This document shows, piece by piece, positions 7,836 through 16,070 of a DNA stretch of 17,548 bases (position 1 is its first letter; each line of letters begins with the position of its first letter). The position numbers and the translations under genes are program-made. The DNA comes from JAZNOQ01 sp045589215. GTDB lineage: Bacteria; Bacillota; Clostridia; Oscillospirales; CAG-272. The DNA is taken from NCBI GenBank assembly GCA_045589215.1, contig JAZNOQ010000080.1, positions 1 to 17,548 of the forward strand, read 5' to 3'. The notes under the pieces were generated by a model that worked only from the letters and a program-made list of their open reading frames with translations, searched no databases and was not told where the DNA came from.

Positions 7836-8561
7836 TTAATTACACCCCGCCCCCGACAGAACCGTGCGCACCGTCCCCCAAAGGATCCTAAGATCGACAA
7901 GCGGTGACTGCGTTCGCGCGTAAAGTGCATCGAGTGCCGCCTTCTCCTCCGTCGCGCGATCGTCCCGCCCGCTCACCTGTGCAAGTCCCGTGATCCCGGG
8001 GCGCAGGTTTGAAGCTCCGAGAGAAGCGCGCAACAGCGTCAGTCTCGTTTCCTCGGGAATCACCGGACGCGGTCCAACGAGAGACATCTCACCGCGAAGC
8101 ACATTCCAGAGCTGTGGGAGCTCGTCAAGCCCCGTGCGGCGCAAAATCCGTCCCACCCCGGTAATATACCGTTCCCTGCCAAGCCGCGAGAGTTCGGCAG
8201 ACGAGCACCGTGGCGTGTCAACCGACATCGTTCGGAATTTATATACCGTAAACAACTCCTCTCCCCTCCCGACCCGCACCTGCCGAAAGATCGCGGGGCC
8301 CGCGGAGTCGCTTCTCACCCACACCGCAATAAGAATCATCGGCAAAGCAAGCAGAATAAGCAAAATCAACGAGACCAACACGTCACCGATCCGTTTCAGG
8401 GCTGAGTGCCAGGTCCGCAGACGAAAGACGGCGTTCTCCTTACGCACGGATGCACCGAAGTGCCCGTTTGCAAGGGAGAACGCCATTTCTCCCGAGCGAT
8501 CGCGGTGCACGCCATGTGCCGCATCGAAAGCCCATTTTTTCTTACCTTTATCCATAAGCAT
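7836..8561 (-). CDS. Membrane sugar-phosphate transferase (bacterial sugar transferase, PglC/WcaJ-type)
   Basis: The product is a polyprenyl-phosphate phosphoglycosyl transferase, which moves a sugar-1-phosphate from a nucleotide sugar to undecaprenyl phosphate to start a surface glycan. From the ATG at 8561 it has 241 residues. An N-terminal extension of about 55 residues precedes one hydrophobic re-entrant segment (about 61-83). KFRTM, the catalytic Asp-Glu dyad in DELPQLWNVL, MSLVGPRP and RPGITGLAQVSGRD follow. It lacks the multi-helix N-terminal domain of WbaP-type enzymes, so it is the small monotopic form. The start is uncertain: TTG at 8573 or ATG at 8555 are in frame and none has a strong ribosome site. 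No glycosyltransferase cluster is nearby; it follows recX on the same strand and might share its transcript. Confidence 0.88.
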   Translation of the reverse strand: MLMDKGKKKWAFDAAHGVHRDRSGEMAFSLANGHFGASVRKENAVFRLRTWHSALKRIGDVLVSLILLILLALPMILIAVWVRSDSAGPAIFRQVRVGRGEELFTVYKFRTMSVDTPRCSSAELSRLGRERYITGVGRILRRTGLDELPQLWNVLRGEMSLVGPRPVIPEETRLTLLRASLGASNLRPGITGLAQVSGRDDRATEEKAALDALYARTQSPLVDLRILWGTVRTVLSGAGCN

Positions 8562-8664
8562 GCCGTCCCGCAATACAGTTTAGCAAGGCTCCGCGCACGG
8601 CACCCTACAGCTTCAGTATTCCGAAATAGCTCGCGCCTTATCCGAGGAGAAATAAGGAACGCCG

Positions 8665-9339
8665 TTACACAGGAAATCGCCGCATCGCCGCGCGGATCTC
8701 ACTCATCGTATATCCGTTCCGCATCAAAGCCGCCGCCACGCGCCTTTGCGCCGACGGATCGGAAAGTGCACTCTCGTATCTCCGTGCGATCAACTTTTTA
8801 CAAAGGGCAACGAAATCAACACCGTCGAGATATCGTTCTGCCGCAGCGATCGCCCCGTCACCGTATCCCTTCTCGTACAATGCCGCACGGATGCGATTGC
8901 GGCCGCGCAGCTTCTCGACGTTTCGCTCTGCCTCTCTGATGGCGTCTCTTTCTTCGTCAATATATCCGTGCCGTGCAAGATACTGAGCCGCTTCTCTTGC
9001 CGCTTCGCGCTTCACACCCTTTCGGCAAAGCTTGTTCTCGAGTCCTTTTTCCGTACTAGAGCCGAAGGCAAGCATACGGAGCCCGATGCGAACCGCCTCA
9101 CTGAATTCGGCGGCGCGCTCAAGCGCAAAAAAGCTTTCTTCGTCGATCACGCCCTTCACGGGGCGAAGCTCGGTGTAGAAGTCAAGCATCAGAACGAGCT
9201 CGCGTATCTCCCGTGCAGGGGGCCTCGAAAAGCCCGACGCACTCTCCGCAACGTCAAAGACGTCCTCGGACAGCTCCACCCGAAGAAGGATCTCCGAGCC
9301 GCTGTTCTGCGCCGTCATAGATAGAATTCGGATCTGCAT
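8665..9339 (-). CDS. recX: RecA regulatory protein RecX
   Basis: RecX binds RecA and limits or remodels its filaments on single-stranded DNA. This 224-residue protein has a divergent N-terminus (1-105) and then the helical RecX repeats. Visible are RIGLRMLAFGSSTEKGLENKLCRKG, split here as RIGLRMLAFGS plus TEKGLENKLCRKG (about 106-130), followed by YLARHGYIDEERDA, the RIRAALYEKGYGDGAI block and a final VAAALMRNGYTMSEI repeat. The length is in the family range. The start is 8 bp after the recA stop, implying translational coupling, since no strong ribosome site precedes it. Placement directly after recA is the common arrangement and supports the call. A later ATG at 9318 is possible but also lacks a site. 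Confidence 0.9.
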   Translation of the reverse strand: MQIRILSMTAQNSGSEILLRVELSEDVFDVAESASGFSRPPAREIRELVLMLDFYTELRPVKGVIDEESFFALERAAEFSEAVRIGLRMLAFGSSTEKGLENKLCRKGVKREAAREAAQYLARHGYIDEERDAIREAERNVEKLRGRNRIRAALYEKGYGDGAIAAAERYLDGVDFVALCKKLIARRYESALSDPSAQRRVAAALMRNGYTMSEIRAAMRRFPV

Positions 9340-9347
9340 TTGACGCG

Positions 9348-10484
9348 TTATACCCCTGCACCGTCATCCGAGTCAAGCACGCGGATGTCGAAATCGTCCT
9401 CGTCTCCGTCCTCTTCAAGCTCAAATTCATCATCTCCGCCGATAGCACCGCTTTCAAGCGCGGCGCGAACCTTCTGCTCGACCTCGGCGGCAAGCTCGGG
9501 ATTGCCCTCAAGCAGCTTGCGGACGTTGTCCTTTCCCTGCCCGATCCGCTCGCCCTCGTAGGAGAACCACGAGCCGCTCTTCTTGATAACGTCAAGCGTG
9601 ATCGCGTAGTCAAGGATCTCTCCATCACGCGAAATGCCCTTACCGTACAGAATATCAAACTCGGCATCACGGAAGGGGGGCGCGACCTTGTTCTTTACGA
9701 TCTTGCACTTCACGCGGTTTCCGTAGATCTCCGAGCCGTTCTTCAGCTGATCGGTCTTGCGGATATCGATGCGGACCGACGCGTAGAACTTCAGAGCGCG
9801 GCCGCCCGTTGTCGTTTCGGGATTTCCGTACAGCACGCCGACCTTTTCACGGAGCTGGTTGATGAAGATCACCACGGCGTTGGTCTTCGAAATGATCGCG
9901 GACAGCTTACGCATCGCCTGCGACATCAGTCTCGCCTGCACGCCGACCATGCTCTGCCCCATATCGCCCTCGATCTCCTGACGCGGAACGAGTGCCGCAA
10001 CCGAGTCAATAACGACAACGTCGATCGCACCCGAGCGCACAAGCGCTTCGGTGATCTCAAGCGCATCCTCACCGCAATCGGGCTGAGAAACAAGCAGATT
10101 GTTGATGTCCACGCCCAGTGCCTTCGCATAGACGGGATCGAGTGCGTGCTCGGCGTCGATAAACGCCGCCTCACCGCCCGCCTTCTGCACCTCTGCGATG
10201 ATATGGAGCGCGACCGTTGTCTTACCCGAGGACTCGGGGCCGAAGATCTCAATAATACGTCCGCGCGGAACACCGCCGATCCCGAGCGCCATATCGAGCG
10301 CGATCGAGCCGGTATGTACCGCCTGCACCTCCATATGGTTGTTTTCTCCGAGCTTCATGATCGTACCCGCGCCGTAATCGCGTTCGAGCTGAGAGATCGC
10401 CGTCTTCAGAGCCTTCGCCTTTGCTTCCTTATCCGCCCCCGCTTCGATCGGTGCCATATTCTTCTTACTCGACTTTGTAGCCAT
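9348..10484 (-). CDS. recA: Recombinase RecA
   Basis: RecA forms ATP-dependent filaments on single-stranded DNA, drives strand exchange in repair, and stimulates LexA self-cleavage. The 378-residue product has Walker A GPESSGKTT (82-90), Walker B ending at VVVIDSVAALV (Asp160), loop L1 region GDMGQSMVGVQARLMSQAMRK, split as GDMGQSMVG and ARLMSQAMRKL, loop L2 with GNPETTTGGRALKFYASVR, and a very acidic C-terminal tail (351-374) as in other RecAs. I chose the ATG at 10484 because AAAGGAG lies 8 bases upstream; a longer frame starting at 10556 begins at the promoter itself and is not a real start. The gene has a consensus promoter, and recX follows after 8 bp. Confidence 0.98.
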   Translation of the reverse strand: MATKSSKKNMAPIEAGADKEAKAKALKTAISQLERDYGAGTIMKLGENNHMEVQAVHTGSIALDMALGIGGVPRGRIIEIFGPESSGKTTVALHIIAEVQKAGGEAAFIDAEHALDPVYAKALGVDINNLLVSQPDCGEDALEITEALVRSGAIDVVVIDSVAALVPRQEIEGDMGQSMVGVQARLMSQAMRKLSAIISKTNAVVIFINQLREKVGVLYGNPETTTGGRALKFYASVRIDIRKTDQLKNGSEIYGNRVKCKIVKNKVAPPFRDAEFDILYGKGISRDGEILDYAITLDVIKKSGSWFSYEGERIGQGKDNVRKLLEGNPELAAEVEQKVRAALESGAIGGDDEFELEEDGDEDDFDIRVLDSDDGAGV

Positions 10485-10544
10485 TTTGTTTCTCCTTTGT
10501 GAACAAAATATTTCTTCCATTCGTTTGGTTTCATTTACGGCTTC

Positions 10545-10573
10545 ATTATACCCCATAGTTGGCGTCTTGTCAA
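10545..10573 (-). promoter_or_regulatory. Consensus sigma-A promoter for recA-recX
   Basis: On the minus strand a perfect TTGACA (10573-10568), 17-bp spacer and perfect TATAAT (10550-10545), with AT-rich sequence upstream (10574-10700). The leader is about 55 bases to the recA ATG. I see no DinR/LexA-type GAAC-N4-GTTC box in or near it. Confidence 0.85.
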
Positions 10574-10705
10574 GGGCTTTTTCATAATTTTTATTCCATT
10601 TTTGGAATTTTTATTATATCTCCCCAAAAATGAGCCTGCTTTGCAAAAAGAAGAGACCAGAAGGCAGAAAAATTCAAAAAAGTTTTGGAAAATTCATTTT
10701 CCCTC

Positions 10706-10734
10706 TTGACAAGGAGAAAAAACTGTATTATAAT
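10706..10734 (+). promoter_or_regulatory. Consensus sigma-A promoter for the T-box/leu-ilv operon
   Basis: Perfect TTGACA (10706-10711), 17-bp spacer, perfect TATAAT (10729-10734). The predicted start at about 10741 is just before the T-box stem I. The promoter is divergent from recA, with about 130 bp of AT-rich DNA between the two -35 boxes in which I see no gene. Confidence 0.9.
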
Positions 10735-10740
10735 GGTTCT

Positions 10741-11046
10741 ATTCTTTTGAAAAAGCGATGAAGGGAATCCGAACCGTTGCAATATGCATTTCAGAGAGTC
10801 GTCGGGCGGTGCAAGACGACATGCGGGTAATGGTCCATCTCCTCCCTGAGCTTCCAACCGAACGGCGTTCGAGCTCCTCTCGAACGGTTCCCTGTAGATT
10901 TGGACGGTCTCTCCCGTTATCGAGAGTTCCTGTTGCTTGACAGGACATAAGTGGGTGCAAAGCACCAAGCAGAGTGGTACCGCGGAGAATCGTCTTCGTC
11001 TCTTTTACGCAATCGTGGGATATTTGCGTGAGGGAGGCGTTTTTTT
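10741..11046 (+). promoter_or_regulatory. T-box riboswitch, leucine (possibly Leu/Ile) responsive
   Basis: Uncharged tRNA binding to this leader would favour an antiterminator and allow leu-ilv expression. Stem I starts with AAGC/GCTT and AGGGA/TCCCT helices separated by the GATGA/GA K-turn element. Next is the specifier loop, then ACCGTT/AATGGT, GCAT/ATGC, the conserved CAGAGAG, and an apical TCGTC/GACGA helix closing GGGCGGTGCAA. The loop's 3' strand (10835-10842, CCATCTCC) offers CTC (Leu, 10839-10841) or ATC (Ile, 10837-10839). An 8-bp hairpin (10867-10887) and GGTGC/GCACC stem III follow. The T-box AGAGTGGTACCGCGG is at 10971-10985; its TGGT would pair with tRNA ACCA. The exact specifier register is inferred by hand folding. 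Confidence 0.93.
10997..11046 (+). terminator. T-box-controlled intrinsic terminator
   Basis: The arms 10997-11012 and 11024-11039 pair over 16 positions (several G-U pairs), close an 11-base loop, and are followed by seven T residues (11040-11046). The 5' arm overlaps bases near CTCT that can instead pair with the AGAG of the T-box, giving mutually exclusive structures as in other T-boxes. Confidence 0.9.
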
Positions 11047-11085
11047 GTTAATGCCGTCCGCACCCGAAGAAAGGAAACAACCCCT

Positions 11086-12762
11086 ATGAACAATTACAGT
11101 AAATACGAAAAGCAATATTTCATTCCGAAGGGCGTTACGATGGACTGGATGAAAAAGGACAGCCTCGAAAAGGCACCGATCTGGTGCAGCGTCGACCTTC
11201 GAGACGGCAATCAAGCGCTCATCATTCCGATGAGCCTTGAGGAAAAGCTCGAATTCTTCAAGGTGCTGTGTGATATCGGCTTCAAGGAGATCGAGATCGG
11301 CTTCCCCGCCGCATCCGAGACCGAGTACGAATTCTGCCGCACGCTGATCGAGCAGAACCTGATCCCCGACGACGTCACGATCCAGGTCCTCACCCAATCG
11401 AGAGAGCATATCATCAAAAAGACCTTCGAAGCGATCCGCGGTGCGAAGAATGCCGTCGTTCATCTGTACAATTCCACCTCGGTCGCACAACGCGAACAGG
11501 TCTTTAAAAAGAATAAGGAAGAGATCGTAAAGATCGCCGTCTTCGGTGCAGAGCTTTGTGCAAAGTATCGAAGTGAGGCGGAGGGCAATATCGTGTTCGA
11601 ATATTCTCCCGAAAGCTTCACGGGAACCGAGCCCGAATTCGCGCTCGAGATCTGCAACGCCGTCCTTGACGTATGGAAACCGACTGCAGACAGCAAGGTC
11701 ATCATCAACCTTCCCGTCACGGTCTCCCATTCGATGCCGCACGTTTACGCCGCGCAGGTCGAATACATGGACAAGAATCTCCATTCCCGCGAAAACGTCA
11801 TCATTTCCCTTCATCCGCACAACGACCGCGGATGCGCTATCGCAGACAGCGAAATGGGACTTCTCGCAGGCGGTGACCGCATTGAGGGCACGCTGTTCGG
11901 CAACGGCGAGCGCACGGGTAACGTCGATATCGTCACCCTTGCGCTGAACCTGTTCTCGCAAGGCGTTGATCCCAAGCTCGATCTCTCAAACCTTCCCGCG
12001 ATCACCGAGGTATACGAAAAGGTCACGCGGATGCACGTTTACGAGCGTCAGCCGTACAGCGGACAGCTCGTCTTTGCGGCATTCAGCGGCTCGCATCAGG
12101 ATGCGATCGCCAAGGGAATGAAGTGGCGCGCCGAAAAGGATCTCAAGACCTGGAACGTGCCCTATCTCCCGATCGACCCTTCGGACGTCGGACGTGTCTA
12201 CGAGGCCGATGTGATCCGCATCAATTCCCAATCGGGCAAGGGCGGCATCGGATACATCCTTGAAACGCAGTACAATCACATTCTCCCGCCGAAGATGCGT
12301 GAGGTGTTCGGATATCACGTGAAGCACATCTCCGACGTCGAGCATCGCGAGCTTCTGCCGCAGGAGGTCTATGACATCTTCTTACGCGACTTCGTCAATC
12401 TCGCGGCTCCCCTCGCACTCGGAAAGGCAGTCTTTGCCGAAACGGCGGACGGTGTCAGCGCAGACGTTTCCCTTCACGTCGATTCGCGCCGTGAGATCGT
12501 ATCGGTCACGGGTAACGGCAGACTTGACGCCGTAAGCAATGCTTTGAAGATCTTCACGGGACTCGACTTCACCCTTGAATCCTACACGCAGCACGCACTT
12601 GAGGGCAGATCCTCCTCGAGAGCTGCATCCTATATCGGGATCACGTACAACGGAAAAGCTTATTGGGGCACGGGCATCGACGAGGACATCAGCCGCTCGT
12701 CGCAGAAGGCACTTTGCAGTGCCGTAAACCGTCTTCTTCTTGAAAAAAGGGCGGCAAAGTAA
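11086..12762 (+). CDS. leuA: 2-isopropylmalate synthase, long (type 2) form
   Basis: LeuA condenses 2-ketoisovalerate with acetyl-CoA to 2-isopropylmalate, the first committed step of leucine synthesis. The 558-residue protein begins in the style of the long LeuA group (YEKQYFIPKG, then WCSVDLRDGNQALI). Arg39-Asp40 of LRDGNQ are the catalytic and metal-binding pair. HPHNDRG (243-249) supplies metal-ligand His residues, and GNGERTGNVD (272-281) is the family signature. Residues from about 430 on form the C-terminal domain that in other LeuA proteins binds leucine for feedback inhibition. AAGGAAA precedes the ATG by about 10 bases. It is the first gene after the T-box; leuB, leuC and leuD are not in the window. 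ilvB follows after 28 bp. Confidence 0.95.
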   Translation: MNNYSKYEKQYFIPKGVTMDWMKKDSLEKAPIWCSVDLRDGNQALIIPMSLEEKLEFFKVLCDIGFKEIEIGFPAASETEYEFCRTLIEQNLIPDDVTIQVLTQSREHIIKKTFEAIRGAKNAVVHLYNSTSVAQREQVFKKNKEEIVKIAVFGAELCAKYRSEAEGNIVFEYSPESFTGTEPEFALEICNAVLDVWKPTADSKVIINLPVTVSHSMPHVYAAQVEYMDKNLHSRENVIISLHPHNDRGCAIADSEMGLLAGGDRIEGTLFGNGERTGNVDIVTLALNLFSQGVDPKLDLSNLPAITEVYEKVTRMHVYERQPYSGQLVFAAFSGSHQDAIAKGMKWRAEKDLKTWNVPYLPIDPSDVGRVYEADVIRINSQSGKGGIGYILETQYNHILPPKMREVFGYHVKHISDVEHRELLPQEVYDIFLRDFVNLAAPLALGKAVFAETADGVSADVSLHVDSRREIVSVTGNGRLDAVSNALKIFTGLDFTLESYTQHALEGRSSSRAASYIGITYNGKAYWGTGIDEDISRSSQKALCSAVNRLLLEKRAAK

Positions 12763-12790
12763 TGCCGCAAGGAAAGGAGTTCACCGATCG

Positions 12791-14476
12791 ATGAAACTCA
12801 AAGGTGCAGAAATCGTCATTGAGTCTCTGATCGAGCAGGGCGTTACCGACGTGTTCGGTTACCCCGGCGGTCAGGTCATCAACATATACGACGCCCTCTA
12901 CGAGAGGAGCGATCGCTTAAATCATATCCTCACCGCGCACGAGCAGGGTGCTTCCCACGCGGCAGACGGATATTCGCGCGCAACAGGAAAGGTCGGCGTC
13001 GTCATCGCGACCTCGGGTCCCGGTGCGACCAACCTCGTCACGGGCATCGCAACCGCTATGCTCGACTCGATCCCACTTGTAGCGATCACAGGAAACGTTT
13101 CCTGTTCCCTGATCGGTAAGGACAGCTTCCAGGAGATCGACATCACAGGCATCACGCTTCCGATCACGAAGCACAACTATTTCGTCAATGACGTGACAAA
13201 GCTCGCAGACGTGATCCGTGAAGCATTCCGCATTGCAAAATCGGGTAGACCCGGTCCCGTCCTCATCGACATCCCGAAGGATGTTCAGATGGCGGTAACC
13301 GAATATGAGCCCGAGCCAATCCCCGAAAAGATCCCTCTCCCTATCGCATCGCAGAGCAAGATCGACGCGGCGATCGACATTCTGAAAAACGCGAAGCGTC
13401 CCTACATTTACATCGGCGGCGGCGCGGCAGGTCTCGGCATGGGTAAGGAGGTGCTCGCGCTCGCAGAGAAGATCGACGCATACGTCGGATGCTCGTTTAT
13501 GGGACTTTCGGCGATCTCGAACGATGAAAGCCGCTTTCTCGGCATGGAAGGCATGCACGGTCATTACGCCTCCTCTATGGCACTGAAGGATTCCGACTGC
13601 ATCCTCGCCGTCGGCGTGCGCTTCAGCGACCGCGCAACGGGCAACGTTTCGAAATTCGCACAAAACAGCAAGATCATTCAGCTCGACCCCGATTTTTCGG
13701 AGATCAACAAAAATATCCGTGTCTCGGTCGGCATCGTCGGAGACGTGGAGGATTCCTTCCGCCGCATCGTAGCGGAGCTTCCCGATGCGAAGCATCCCGA
13801 ATGGAATGCGCTTGTAAGCACCTTCAAGGCAGACGAAGCGCACTTTACGGAGGAAGCGGAGCGGCTTGCGTGCGGCGCGATCACCCCGAAGCAGATCTTC
13901 GACGTGATCAATTCGGAAAAGCCCGCTGAAACGATCTTCGCAACCGACGTCGGTCAGCATCAGATGTGGACCGCGCAGTACGCGCACTTTGGTCTCCCCC
14001 GCAGATTCGTCTCAAGCGGCGGGCTCGGTACGATGGGCTTCGGCCTCGGCGCGGCGATCGGCGCGCGTGTCGCAAGCGGCGACACAACCGTTCTGATCAC
14101 GGGTGACGGCAGCTTCGGAATGAACCTGAACGAGCTTGCAACGGCGGTATCCTATCAGATCCCCGTCGTGATCGTCCTATTCAACAACGGCGTGCTCGGC
14201 ATGGTCCGTCAGTGGCAGACACTGTTCTTCAACAAGCATTATTCGAACACCGTGCTTGATCGCAAGACCGATTTTGTAAAGCTCGCAGAGGCGTTCGGCG
14301 CAGAGGGCTACCGCGTTTCCTCGATCGAGGAGTTCCGCGAGGTGTTCCGCAAAGCGCTGAAGGCAAACGGCCCCGTCGTGATCGACACTCCGATCGGGCA
14401 GGACGAGTTCGTACTTCCGATGCTTCCGCCCGGAGGCGCGATCGACGATATCATCGTACGGAAACCGGAGGTGTGA
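12791..14476 (+). CDS. ilvB: Acetolactate synthase, large catalytic subunit
   Basis: This ThDP- and FAD-dependent enzyme (AHAS) condenses two pyruvates to acetolactate, or pyruvate with 2-ketobutyrate to acetohydroxybutyrate, for Val/Leu and Ile. The product has 561 residues. FGYPGG (22-27) and the catalytic Glu51 in HEQGASHAADGY open the Pyr domain. IATSGPGATNLVTG and SFQEIDITGITLPITKHNY follow. The ThDP diphosphate/Mg motif runs from GDGSFGMNLNEL (438-449) to NN at 465-466, and GMVRQWQ follows. The ATG at 12791 is preceded by AAAGGAG; an upstream in-frame ATG at 12740 lies inside leuA and is not used. The presence of ilvN 3 bp downstream marks it as the biosynthetic AHAS, not the catabolic form. 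Confidence 0.97.
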   Translation: MKLKGAEIVIESLIEQGVTDVFGYPGGQVINIYDALYERSDRLNHILTAHEQGASHAADGYSRATGKVGVVIATSGPGATNLVTGIATAMLDSIPLVAITGNVSCSLIGKDSFQEIDITGITLPITKHNYFVNDVTKLADVIREAFRIAKSGRPGPVLIDIPKDVQMAVTEYEPEPIPEKIPLPIASQSKIDAAIDILKNAKRPYIYIGGGAAGLGMGKEVLALAEKIDAYVGCSFMGLSAISNDESRFLGMEGMHGHYASSMALKDSDCILAVGVRFSDRATGNVSKFAQNSKIIQLDPDFSEINKNIRVSVGIVGDVEDSFRRIVAELPDAKHPEWNALVSTFKADEAHFTEEAERLACGAITPKQIFDVINSEKPAETIFATDVGQHQMWTAQYAHFGLPRRFVSSGGLGTMGFGLGAAIGARVASGDTTVLITGDGSFGMNLNELATAVSYQIPVVIVLFNNGVLGMVRQWQTLFFNKHYSNTVLDRKTDFVKLAEAFGAEGYRVSSIEEFREVFRKALKANGPVVIDTPIGQDEFVLPMLPPGGAIDDIIVRKPEV

Positions 14477-14479
14477 CAG

Positions 14480-14992
14480 ATGAAAAAGAAAAATCAGTTC
14501 GTCATCGCGGTCTACGTTGATAACCAATTCGGCGTTCTGACGCGCGTTACGAGTATGTTCACCCGCCGCGGCTTCAACATCGATGCTCTCACCGTAGGAG
14601 AAACCGAGTGCCCCGATTATTCGCGCATCACGATCTGTCTCAGCGGCGACGGCTACGCAAGAGAACAGCTGATCAACCAGCTCCGTAAGCTCTACAACGT
14701 CAAAAAGGTAGAGGTGCTTGAGGAGGATTCGATCACGCGAGAGCTGATGCTCATCAAGGTGAAGAACGATCCCGCGAGCAGAGGCGACGTGATGTCGGCG
14801 GTGGACGTTTACCGCGCGAAGGTCATTGACTACACGACCGATGAAATGTGCATCGAGCTTACGGGAGATCCCTCCAAGATCGACGCTTTCGTGAAGCTGA
14901 TGCTTCCCTACGGCATCATCGAAATGTGCCGCACGGGTGTTGTCGCCCTCGACCGTGGCAGTACGTCACTGCTCACAAAGGGCGGAAATTAA
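14480..14992 (+). CDS. ilvN: Acetolactate synthase, small regulatory subunit
   Basis: IlvN (IlvH-type) activates the large subunit and gives valine feedback inhibition. The 170-residue protein has an N-terminal ACT domain (about 6-80) with VDNQFGVLTRVTSMFTRRGF and NIDALTVGETE, the usual ligand-binding segment. The C-terminal domain typical of IlvN runs from RELMLIKV to the end. GGAGGTG overlaps the end of ilvB and lies 6 bases before the ATG, so the two subunits are probably translated together. The gap to ilvC is 46 bp. Confidence 0.96.
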   Translation: MKKKNQFVIAVYVDNQFGVLTRVTSMFTRRGFNIDALTVGETECPDYSRITICLSGDGYAREQLINQLRKLYNVKKVEVLEEDSITRELMLIKVKNDPASRGDVMSAVDVYRAKVIDYTTDEMCIELTGDPSKIDAFVKLMLPYGIIEMCRTGVVALDRGSTSLLTKGGN

Positions 14993-15038
14993 CAAGTTTA
15001 CAAAAAATCTTTCTATAAAACCAAGGAGAAATACCAAA

Positions 15039-16058
15039 ATGGCAAACAGAATTTTCTATCAGCAGGACTGCGATCTTTCGAAGCTGAACGGGAAGACCGT
15101 TGCGACCATCGGCTACGGCACGCAGGGCCACGCTCACGCACTGAACCTGAAGGAATCGGGCGTTAACGTTGTCGTCGGTCTTTACACGGGCAGCAAGAGC
15201 TGGGCAAAGGCAGAGGCACAGGGCATGACCGTTATGACCGCAGCAGATGCCGCAAAGGCAGCAGACGTCATCATGATCCTCATCAATGACGAAAAGCAGG
15301 CAAAGCTCTACAAGGAAAGCATCGAGCCGAACCTTACAGAGGGCAAGACGCTTGCATTCGCACACGGCTTCAACATCCACTTCGGCTGCATCAAGCCTCC
15401 GAAGAACGTCAACGTCATCATGATCGCGCCCAAGGGTCCCGGCCACACCGTTCGCAGCGAATATCAGGTCGGCAAGGGTGTTCCCTGCCTCGTCGCGATC
15501 GAGCAGGATGCTACGGGCGACGCACTTGAGATCGCACTCGCATACGCACTCGGCATCGGCGGCGCAAGAGCAGGCGTTCTTGAGACCGACTTCCGCACCG
15601 AGACCGAAACCGACCTCTTCGGTGAGCAGGCTGTCCTTTGCGGCGGTGTTTGCGCACTGATGCAGGCAGGATTTGAGACCCTCGTTGAAGCGGGCTACGA
15701 TCCCCGTAACGCTTACTTTGAGTGCATCCACGAGATGAAGCTCATCGTTGACCTCATCTACCAGAGCGGCTTTGCAGGTATGCGCTACTCGATCTCGAAC
15801 ACCGCAGAGTACGGCGACTACATCACGGGTCCGAAGGTCATCACCGAGGACACGAAGAAGGCAATGAAGAAGATCCTCTCCGACATTCAGGACGGTACCT
15901 TCGCAAAGGACTTCCTCCTCGATATGTCCGATGCAGGCGCACAGGTTCACTTCAACGCAATGCGTAAGCTCGCATCCGAGCATCCTGCAGAGCAGGTCGG
16001 TGCGAAGGTTCGTGAGCTGTACAGCTGGAACGACGAAGAAAAGCTGATCAACAACTGA
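15039..16058 (+). CDS. ilvC: Ketol-acid reductoisomerase, class I
   Basis: KARI isomerises and reduces acetolactate or acetohydroxybutyrate to the dihydroxy acid, using Mg2+ and NAD(P)H. The 339-residue length is that of the short class I enzymes. The Rossmann motif GYGTQGHAHA (25-34) is followed by the cofactor loop GLYTGSKSW (47-55). The Ser residues that contact the NADPH phosphate in other KARIs are kept, but Tyr49 sits where Arg is usual. Catalytic and metal residues are His109 in AHGFN, Lys132 in PKGPGH, Asp192 and Glu196 in TETDLFGEQ, Glu228 and Glu232, and Ser251. AAGGAG lies 10 bases before the ATG at 15039. The gene ends in tandem stops TGA TAA and has very uniform, highly biased codon use, suggesting strong expression. 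Confidence 0.97.
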   Translation: MANRIFYQQDCDLSKLNGKTVATIGYGTQGHAHALNLKESGVNVVVGLYTGSKSWAKAEAQGMTVMTAADAAKAADVIMILINDEKQAKLYKESIEPNLTEGKTLAFAHGFNIHFGCIKPPKNVNVIMIAPKGPGHTVRSEYQVGKGVPCLVAIEQDATGDALEIALAYALGIGGARAGVLETDFRTETETDLFGEQAVLCGGVCALMQAGFETLVEAGYDPRNAYFECIHEMKLIVDLIYQSGFAGMRYSISNTAEYGDYITGPKVITEDTKKAMKKILSDIQDGTFAKDFLLDMSDAGAQVHFNAMRKLASEHPAEQVGAKVRELYSWNDEEKLINN

Positions 16059-16070
16059 TAAAAGCACTGT

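Noticed and set aside
7031..7930. 299-codon minus-strand ORF opposite gpr
   Set aside because: gpr is certain from catalytic motifs, and the antisense product shows no domain; it also overlaps the end of the convergent gene.
8574..8664. CCTTAT/ATAAGG pairing as a terminator after recX
   Set aside because: The stem is short with a 10-base loop and no T-run on the minus strand, so I did not call it.
10485..10556. N-terminal extension of RecA by 24 residues
   Set aside because: The extended frame begins at the -10 promoter box, so it would not be within the transcript; the ATG at 10484 has a good ribosome site.
10859..10871. CGAACGGCGTTCG palindrome as a LexA/DinR box between recA and leuA
   Set aside because: The spacer is 3 bases, not 4. 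It lies about 290 bp upstream of the recA promoter and inside a T-box leader helix, which explains its symmetry.
14937..15038. Upstream start of ilvC inside ilvN
   Set aside because: The extra residues match no KARI N-terminus, and AAGGAG correctly precedes the ATG at 15039.
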